DNA of 64,000 bases from Zygnema cylindricum (Eukaryota; Streptophyta; Zygnematophyceae; Zygnematales; Zygnemataceae): positions 51,034 to 115,033 of the forward strand of contig JBBHKE010002682.1 of assembly GCA_037447655.1 (NCBI GenBank), read 5' to 3'. A program made the position numbers and the translations under genes. The notes below the pieces were generated by a model, which was not told where the DNA came from, did no database searches, and saw only the letters and a list, made by a program, of their open reading frames with translations. Positions 57,225-64,000 of this stretch are shown here, piece by piece; within the stretch, counting starts at the first letter, position 1, and the number at the start of each line of letters is the position of its first letter.

Positions 57225-58222
57225 TATTAAAATTAAAAGGAATTTTTATGTATTTTCTAGGTTTTTTAAAAGTAGTATAAAACGAGGAAGAAAAAGCAAA
57301 GGCAGCCTGCTTCTAACTTCTCTCTCTAGCCCCATACTTGTCGTAGTCACTGGAGACTGAAGAAGAAGCTAGAGCCATGGCTGCCTATGCTTTCCTAAAG
57401 ACAAAAGGCAGTCCTATGTTAAACTTACCAAAAAGGTTTACGGATCCAGGATTTGATCCTCGTACCTACCGTCCGTCTGAATAGACCAACGTCATTACCA
57501 TGTAGCCTAAAACCTGTGTCGAGATATATAGGGTACGATAGCTACTTAAAGATGTTCAAATAGGAAAGTTTATTTAACTGACAAACGGAATACAATCACA
57601 TAGATATAGTTAGATATAATCACGTCTAAATGTACTGCTTGTATTTTAACGGCTATACATTATGGGTAATATCAATCGGACGGCAAAGGAAGAAGTCGGC
57701 ATCACGGAATGGACAATTTGGCGGTTTGCGGTCTCAGCCACACCGGGTGACTCGTGGCAACATGACATTGGATGGCAGCATCTCCGGAACATACCATGGC
57801 GAACCCGAAAATGGCAAGCGTCATCTTTTTGGCCATATCGTACAATGGCCGTACAAAAAGTACTCCTGGCTAAGTACTTTTCTGTACTGTACACTGAATT
57901 GATTGGCTCCGTACTTCAGTAGTAGAGGGATAAGAGAGGGGTTCAAGACTTAAAAAATATTTAGGTAACAGCCTCTCTCCCAGAGTGCTTTTTTATAAAA
58001 GGTCATCTTTGACCATTGATAATTAACTGCTCAGTGGAGCAAATTCAACGATTCTTTTTGTGGCAGACTAAGGGGAGTCAGCTCTTCCAAGGGTGCAGTC
58101 TGGTCAGTCTGTATTCTGTCAGGGTGTCAGCAATATTCAGACTAAGATCTATTACTAAGGTCATCCTAGAGGCTTCTATCAAGCTGCCTACTCTGAGTAC
58201 CAATGGAGGTCTCACAGTTGCA
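57225..58222 (+). repeat. 5' LTR of element N
   Basis: It starts TATTAAAATTAAAAGG where the 3' LTR starts TGTTGAAATTAAAAAG; the differences at the terminus are G to A. It ends CACAGTTGCA and is followed at once by the primer site. Confidence 0.88.
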
Positions 58223-58237
58223 GGTTATGGGCCCACC
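58223..58237 (+). promoter_or_regulatory. Primer-binding site of element N with embedded gag start
   Basis: GGTTATGGGCCCACC directly follows LTR end TTGCA. Its ATG (58227-58229) opens gag: MGPPSRVPIYNG, then a TAG at codon 17 where relatives have Tyr. Confidence 0.8.
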
Positions 58238-59174
58238 CTCTAGGGTACCCATATATAATGGGACAAGGTTCATCTAGTGGGAGAGTATGATGATGAGAGC
58301 CCTATGTGAGAAAATATTTTGGGGAATTATGAGTGGGCGAGTAAAGTGCCCATCTGATCCTGCTATTTCTCCAGGGTTTGGAGGAAGCAGATTTGGTAGG
58401 AAACCAGATCTACCGTCATCAGAGGACTCAGAAGACGGAGAAAGCATCGTGATGGAAAAGGGGAAAGTAAAAGAGAAAACCACACCTATAGCAACCGGAT
58501 CTGCTTTCATGTCTCGTATTCCGAGGAAGGAGGAGAATGACATCGATACCTGGGACTACAACAACATGGCGGCCAAGCATTTTGTTCTCCGTCATTTCAC
58601 ACAAGGACTCCCAGGCCCTCATTTGCAAGTGGAAAGGGCATCCAATTTGTGGGATACACTTATAGAGATGTACCGAAGCGGTACTATTCAGGAACAGAAG
58701 CTAGCATATCAAAGGATCAATGGATATTTTCACAAAGGAGAGAAGTTGCTCGATTTTTGCAATGAATTGGCTATACTTTTCATGGAGCTAGAGTGTGCCG
58801 GAAAAGTAGAAACGGAAAAGGCAAAGGTACATTGCTTACTCATGAAACTACCCGATGAGTATGAGAACATTGTGAACCGGGTACAAGATCTGCCGGACTC
58901 TAGGTGGATATGGAATTGGGTAGTTGGTATGATTCTTGTCCAAGAGAGCACAATTGAAATCCGGAGGGGAGTTAAGAATAGACAGGCCTTAGCGGCCGGA
59001 GCAAGTTGGAGAAACAAAGATTCACGGAAACCTCTTGGAAGCCATGAAGGGGAAGACCTGAAAAATCAATCAGATGAGTCCGGAACAAGAGGACCAAAGG
59101 GGCTTTGTCATTTTTGCAAGAAACCCGGGCATTACCTGACGGAATGTACCAAATTGACAAAGCTTCGGATATAG
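58227..59174 (+). pseudogene. Element N gag with CCHC knuckle
   Basis: After the codon-17 stop the frame is open for 295 residues (58287-59174). It contains NNMAAKHFVLRHFTQGLPGP, VERASNLWDTLIEMYRSGTI, LLDFCNELAILFMELECAG, LLMKLPDEYENIVNRVQDL and the intact zinc knuckle CHFCKKPGHYLTEC (59104-59145). This is a UBN2-type copia Gag, which coats the element RNA. The frame ends at TAG after KLRI, where other copies continue into the acidic linker and protease. It is the most complete gag in the window. Confidence 0.9.
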
Positions 59175-60326
59175 GAGGGAAAGACCGGGGGTCTGCCACG
59201 AGGGAAGAAAAAGGCACTCGTCACACAGGTACTTGAGGAGGAATCTGATGAGGAGGACGACGAACTTCTTTTGGATGAGGAGTTGGAGGCAAAGACAGAA
59301 GTTGAAATTGAAGGAGGCTGGATTGTGGATTCAGGTGCCTCCATGCACATGTGTAAGGATAAGCATCTGTTCACTAAGCTGAGAAAGATTCCTACAGTAG
59401 AGATTGAATATGGGGATGGAATGGTAGTTACCACTACTTATGTAGGATCAGTAGATCTGAAAGTTGTAGTGGGGGGAAAAACCTCAATAGTTATGTTCTC
59501 CGATGTATTTTCTATTCCGTAGTTAAACACAAACCTTATCTCTACATTTGTATTAGATGATAAAGGATTTGAAACTAGCACCAGAAAAGGAGTTTTTACA
59601 GCTAGCTTTGAGGAAAATGTGTACTTCACTGCTGAGAAAGGTAGCCAAGGAATGTTCACGCTTGCTTTAAGTAATGAAAAACTCAAACTTTACTATGTTG
59701 GTGTCAATGATATTATGTTGTGTCATAAGAGACTTGGGCATGTTAATCTAAAAAAGCTAAAAGGAATGAAAAAGATGAGAGTAGTTGAAGGGATACGTTT
59801 TGGGGAAAATTATCATGTAAGTGATTGCAGTGGGTGTGCTCAGGGTAAAACACACAGGCTACCATTTCCAAAGGAAGCAACTTATAAAGGAGAAAAGGTC
59901 CTTGATATGGTCACACGAACATTTGGGGACTGGCAAGAGTGTCATCACACGGAGGAAAAAGGTTTATGCTAATCATTATCGATGATTAGTCTTGGTACTC
60001 CCGTGTATACTTTCTGAAAAACAAATTAGAAACTCCAGAGTTTTTCCATCAATATATAGCATGGGCCGAGAAGCTTCACGAGACCTCAATAAAAAGAGTA
60101 AGAAGTGACAATAGAGGGGAATATACCTCCAATCAGTTTGAGGAGTTTTTAAAAGAGGATGGTGTGCAACATCAAAATAAAGTTCCGAAAAACCCGGAAC
60201 AGAATGGTGTTGCCATAAGATTGAATAGGACAATGAATGATAGTGCACGGAGTATGTTGTCAAATAAAAGGATAGGGAAAAGATTTTGGGCCGAAACTAT
60301 GAATTGTGTTAATTATTTGAGAAATA
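59175..60326 (+). pseudogene. Element N protease and integrase N-terminal half
   Basis: Plus strand. The acidic linker leads to WIVDSGASMHMCKDKHLFTK (protease active site intact, near 59320). A TAG at 59520 breaks the frame. GAG_pre-integrase text follows (LYYVGVNDIMLCHKRLGHVN, CSGCAQGKTHRLPFPKEATY). A frameshift near 59910 destroys the TDIWG region with the first catalytic Asp. RSDNRGEYTSNQFEEFLKED keeps the second Asp and has Gln where three other elements have TAG. NPEQNGVAIRLNRT has Ile where the catalytic Glu belongs. Solo LTR O interrupts at 60327. Confidence 0.9.
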
Positions 60327-61562
60327 TGTTGAAATTTATGTATTTTCTAGGTCTGTATTGGAAAAATAAATAGAGTTAGTCAGCAAAGGCAGCCTGCTTC
60401 TCGCTCAAATCTCTCCGGTCCCCATACTTGTTGCAGTCACTGAAGACTAGAGAGAGAGCTAGAGCCATGGCTGTCTAAAGAGGATAGGCTAATCGTAGTT
60501 TGTACCAAAATGGATATGCCGGAATCAGGATTTGATCCTGGTACCTACCATCCTATAATAGCCATTAGTTCTAGCCTATAGCTTAGAGTCAACGATGGCA
60601 TGTGTAGGGTACAATAGGTATTTATAAGTGTAGAAGTAGAGAATTCTAACAAACTAACAAATAACCAAATACTGCTCTATACCAGATTTGAACCAAGGTC
60701 TATAGATATATTTGTAGAGGTAAGCCTTAACGAATAAGGCGTTAACGAAACGATAAACGTATTGGGTTTCATAAGTATATAAACCTTGACGCAGAGGTTA
60801 GTTAACACCACACTAACGAAGAGGATCAATTCATGCATGTACGCAAATCTGAACCGTGTAAAATATGTTTTGATCTGACGGCCGACATTGTAGCCGCCAC
60901 GCGAAGTGAGATTTTGGCGGCATTCGGAGATAGCGTCACGCGGTGCCACGTGGCGCCACGTTATTTGATACTAGAGAAGATGGGGGAGGAACCATGGCTC
61001 CCGATTTGACAGGTGTCACCTTGTAGACCATGTCGTACAATATCCGTACAATAAGTACATCGCCCATTGTACGTTATTGTACTATAAAGTATTCCTATTG
61101 GACTAGGGTTTAGTAGTAGGTAGTCGTGAGTAGGCAGACCAAGACTTAGTGATATTTAGGTACCTCTCTCTAAGAGAGCTTGTAACTATAAAGGTCATCT
61201 TTGACCAGCCATAACTTTATGCTCGGGTGAGCAAATTCAGTGATTCTTTTTGCTACGAACTCAGGGGAGTCTAAGCTACACACGGGTGTAGTCGGTCAAG
61301 CTCTTTGCGTGCCAAGGTGGCACTTATTCAGTGGGAAAGTAAAAGTGGGGAATATTGTCCAAAGCACATATTGAAGCTTTGCATTATGTGGTGGAACTGA
61401 GCACACATAAGGTCTTCTCTTCACAGGGGTGAAGCGTTATTGGGGTTCTGATTGTCAAGGGATCATTCATTTGGGTTTATATCAACTTGGAGTTGGCACT
61501 ATCTAGATAAGCTTCTTTCAGATTGGCTTACTATAAGGGCCAATGGAGGTCTCAGAGTTTCA
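60327..61562 (+). repeat. Solo LTR O inside element N
   Basis: TGTTGAAATTTATG to CAGAGTTTCA on plus, flanked by a perfect AAATA duplication (60322-60326 and 61563-61567). It is about 200 bases longer than other LTRs because of extra DNA at roughly 61350-61525. It carries GCCACGTGGCGCC near 60945 and a reversed tRNA-like module with GGATTTGATCC near 60529. Confidence 0.88.
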
Positions 61563-61963
61563 AAATAGAGTACTTACTTCGGCGGTGAAAGACCAGACTC
61601 CATATGAGAGATGGACCGGCCGAAAACCAAATCTATCTCACTTAAAGGTTTTCGGTAGTAAAGTCTTCAGTTTAGATACAAATAGATCTAACTAGAAACT
61701 AGATCCTAAAGGAAAACCTGGGTATTTGTTAGGATATGATGAGGATGTAAAAGGGTATACAGTGTATGATTTAAAAAAGGAAGATATAATTTAGTAAAGC
61801 ACCTGGTAACTATGGATGAAGGGAAGTCTATAGATCCCCTCAAATCCTCAAAGTCAGTTATAATCAGATTTGAGTCAAATAATTCTGATGAATTCACCTT
61901 CCTAACTATCCGGGTTTCCAAGAAGAAGATATCTTTGCTGGCTTATAACAGACCGAGAAAGAT
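61563..61963 (+). pseudogene. Element N integrase C-terminal part
   Basis: The text VKDQTPYERWTGRKPNLSHL, VFGSKVFSLDT, a TAG, then KGKPGYLLGYDEDVKGYTVY and, after another frame break, MDEGKSIDP. It continues the integrase interrupted at 60326. Confidence 0.85.
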
Positions 61964-62893
61964 TTGGAAACACCGGTGACACCTATACCTGAAGAGGAAG
62001 ACGTGGTGGAAATGGATATGGATCTGTGGGACAAGGGAGAAGCTGTGGTGATTCGAAAGAATCCACGGATTCCGGCCACAGTTTTTGAGGGAGGAAGAAA
62101 AAGCAGCAAAAGGCTTCAAGAGAAACAAGCTAACAACAAGGTAACTAAACTTTCTCACCCGGATGAACCTGAACCATATGGAGAGGCAATGAACTTCCCG
62201 GAGAGAAACCGATGGAAGACGGCCATCAATGAAAAGATAGCTTTAATCATGGCGGCTGATACATGGGAACTGGTGGAATGTCCACCTCATCGCAAACCAA
62301 TTGGATGTAAGTGGGTTTTCAAATTGAAACTGAATCGTGACAATACTATTGAGCGATATAAGGCCCGGTTAGTGGCCAAAGGTTTTACTCAGAAAGAGGG
62401 AATAGATTACGAAGAAACCTTTGCTCCGGTCGTCAAATTCCCCTCGGTCCGGATACTTCTCAGTCTGGCAGCTGTAGAAGACAAGGAAGTACACCAGATG
62501 GACATCAAATCTGCCTTCTTGCATGGAGAACTGGAGGAGGAGATCTTCATGCGACAGCCGGAAGGACTCGTGGAAAAAGGAGAAGAAAGTAAGGTATGTC
62601 GACTGATCAAATCTCTCTATGGTTTGAAACAGGCACCCAGACAGTGGAACAAGAAACTTGATGAGTTCCTTACTGGTCTGGGATACATTCTGATCAGCTC
62701 AGATCATTCAATTTATGTTTTTGAAGATGAGAAAGGTGTCATCTTTATTGCAATTTATGTTGATGATTTGCTTTTTCTGAGTAAGTCAGTGGAGAAAATC
62801 AACAAACTAAAAACAGATCTGAAGGGAAGATTCAAGATGAAGGACATGGGGGAGGCGAGATATATTCTGGGAATACAAGTAGAGAGAGAATAG
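61964..62893 (+). pseudogene. Element N reverse transcriptase, intact catalytic core
   Basis: A 309-residue open frame: KNPRIPATVFEGGRKSSKRL linker, TWELVECPPHRKPIGCKWVF, YKARLVAKGFTQKEGIDYEE, HQMDIKSAFLHGELEEEIFM (first catalytic Asp), YGLKQAPRQWNKKLDEFLTG, IAIYVDDLLFLSKSVEKINK (YVDD) and MKDMGEARYILGIQVERE. A TAG and frameshift at 62891 replace the basic stretch leading to the connection region. This copies element RNA into DNA in related active elements; here it is cut off from RNase H. Confidence 0.93.
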
Positions 62894-62939
62894 AGAAAAG
62901 AGAATAATTAGACTAACTCAGAAAGAGGCAATTGGAAAC

Positions 62940-63750
62940 ATGCTGGAAAAATTTCAGATGGAAAAAGCCAACAGTTGTAAAAATCTCATGGATCTAAAGA
63001 AGGGAGGTGAGGGGAATGAGGAAGGAGACATCCTAATTCTAGATGATGAACAAGGTCCAGAAGAGAGGAAGTTCATGCAGACTATTCCATACAGACAAGT
63101 AGTGGGCAGTCTGATTTATTTCACGAATTGTACGAGACCGGATTTGGCAGCACCTGTAGGAGTGCTAAGTAGAAGTCTGAATGCTCCTACCAAAAGGGAT
63201 TGGGAAGTTGCTAAGAGGGTTCTCAGATATCTCATAGGAAGTAGGGATCTATGGTTGTATTTGGGTGGGGAAAATACTGACATCACCACTTGGAGTGATG
63301 CCAGCTATGGGGATGCTCCGATGCCAAGATGTACATCTGGATATGTGTTGTACGTGGGGAATGGTTCTTGTTGCTGGAGCAGTAAGCAGCAAAAGGTCAT
63401 TGCTCAGTCCACCATGGAGGCTGAGTATATGACATCTTGCTCTGCTGTGAAGGAATTGATGTGGGTCAAATCCTTACTTGGTGAATTGGGACATCTTAAG
63501 ATTAGAGCTTAGAAAATATTTTGTGATAATCAAGCAGCAATTGCAATTGCTGCTAATCCTAAACATCAGTTTAAAGCAAAGCACATGGATATCAGACTTA
63601 GCTTTGTTAGGGAAAAGGTGGAGAACAAAATAACAAGTCTAGAATATAGACCAGACAGTGAAATGGTAGCAGATATGATGACAAATGGTAGCAGATATGA
63701 TGACAAAGCCAGTGCCTTCACCTAAATTAATATGTTGCAGAGAGAAGTGT
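62940..63750 (+). pseudogene. Element N RNase H with tail duplication
   Basis: The frame 62940-63512 gives YRQVVGSLIYFTNCTRPDLA, WSDASYGDAPMPRCTSGYVL, CCWSSKQQKVIAQSTMEAEY and ELMWVKSLLGELGHLKIRA then a stop. Text continues with FCDNQAAIAIAANPKHQFKA and HMDIRLSFVREKVENK to MVADMMT, where a 22-bp tandem duplication (63662-63683 and 63684-63705) shifts the frame before the usual KPVPSPK end. Confidence 0.9.
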
Positions 63751-63774
63751 GGACTTAAACTAAAAGATGACTAG

Positions 63775-63787
63775 AAAATAAGGGGAG
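63775..63787 (+). promoter_or_regulatory. Polypurine tract of element N
   Basis: AAAATAAGGGGAG stands directly before the 3' LTR. The same tract, complemented, borders the minus-strand LTRs (for example 7837 and 51998). Confidence 0.8.
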
Positions 63788-64000
63788 TGTTGAAATTAAA
63801 AAGATTTCTTATGTATTTTCTAGGTTTTTTAAAAGTAATATAAAATGAGGAAGAAAAAGCAGAGGCAGCCTGCTTCTAACTTCTCTCTCTAGCCCCATAC
63901 TTGTCGTAGTCACTTGTGGCTGAAGAAGAAGCTAAAGCCATGGCTGCCTATGCTTCTCCTAAAGACAGAAGGCAGTCCTTTGTTAAACTTACCAAAAAGG
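63788..64000 (+). repeat. 3' LTR of element N, cut by window end
   Basis: TGTTGAAATTAAAAAG onward aligns with 57225-57440, including GCCATGGCTGCCTATGCTT and CCCATACTTGTCGTAGTCAC. Confidence 0.88.

Larger units (their letters stand above)
57225..64000 (+). mobile_element. Copia element N, near-complete, runs off the window
   Basis: Plus strand. The 5' LTR is 57225-58222, the internal part 58223-60326 and 61563-63787 (interrupted by solo LTR O), and the 3' LTR starts at 63788 and is cut by the window edge. It is inserted into the 5' LTR of element L/M. All domains are present in order. Defects seen are a TAG at gag codon 17, an early gag stop, a TAG in the protease region, integrase frameshifts, loss of the integrase Glu, a frameshift after RT, and a 22-bp duplication at the RNase H end. 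Confidence 0.9.

Overview
The window looks like nuclear DNA of a green plant or close streptophyte relative. Three points support this. It carries a transit-peptide-bearing Rieske oxygenase of the PAO/TIC55 type, an alpha-carbonic anhydrase and an F-box/LRR gene, all with GT-AG introns. It is loaded with Ty1/copia LTR retrotransposons. Those elements are primed from the anticodon arm of a plant-type initiator tRNA-Met. The species cannot be told from the sequence. About 60 percent of the window is retrotransposon, almost all of it broken.

Layout. 1-1650: unrecognised reading frame, a GCAGC-rich minisatellite and an LTR-like tail. 1655-2870: decayed copia fragment (+). 2871-3978: AT-rich intergenic DNA with a 48-bp palindrome. 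3979-16867: a four-level nest of copia insertions: host element A (-), element B/F inside it with 5-bp target duplications, a short element inside that, and a solo LTR inside that. 16868-18374: AT-rich, nothing recognised. 18375-32342: gene island. The Rieske gene runs on the minus strand from 32342 to 18375. Its last two recognised exons are 8.8 kb apart, and that interval holds the 3' part of an alpha-carbonic anhydrase gene (+, with a 10-N gap 5' of it) and an F-box/LRR gene (-) with a one-base frame break in a T7 run. 32343-37750: hairpin-rich repeats, a 1.15-kb TIR-bounded element and unrecognised sequence. 37750-64000: a second retrotransposon block with fragment G, element H, a young non-autonomous LTR element (41505-45104) inside H, LTRs I and J, fragment K, element L/M, and element N (+), which carries solo LTR O and runs off the window edge.

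The copia lineage is the most coherent system here. All subfamilies share LTRs of about 1 kb (TGTTGAAA or TGTAGAAA at the start, TTGCA-like at the end). Where the 5' junction survives, a primer-binding site pairs with the whole anticodon stem-loop of tRNA-iMet and contains the gag start codon. The LTRs share G-box/CRE motifs, two boxes conserved across subfamilies, and an antisense tRNA-like module with a Pol III B-box. No complete intact element is present: each has stops, frameshifts or lost catalytic residues.
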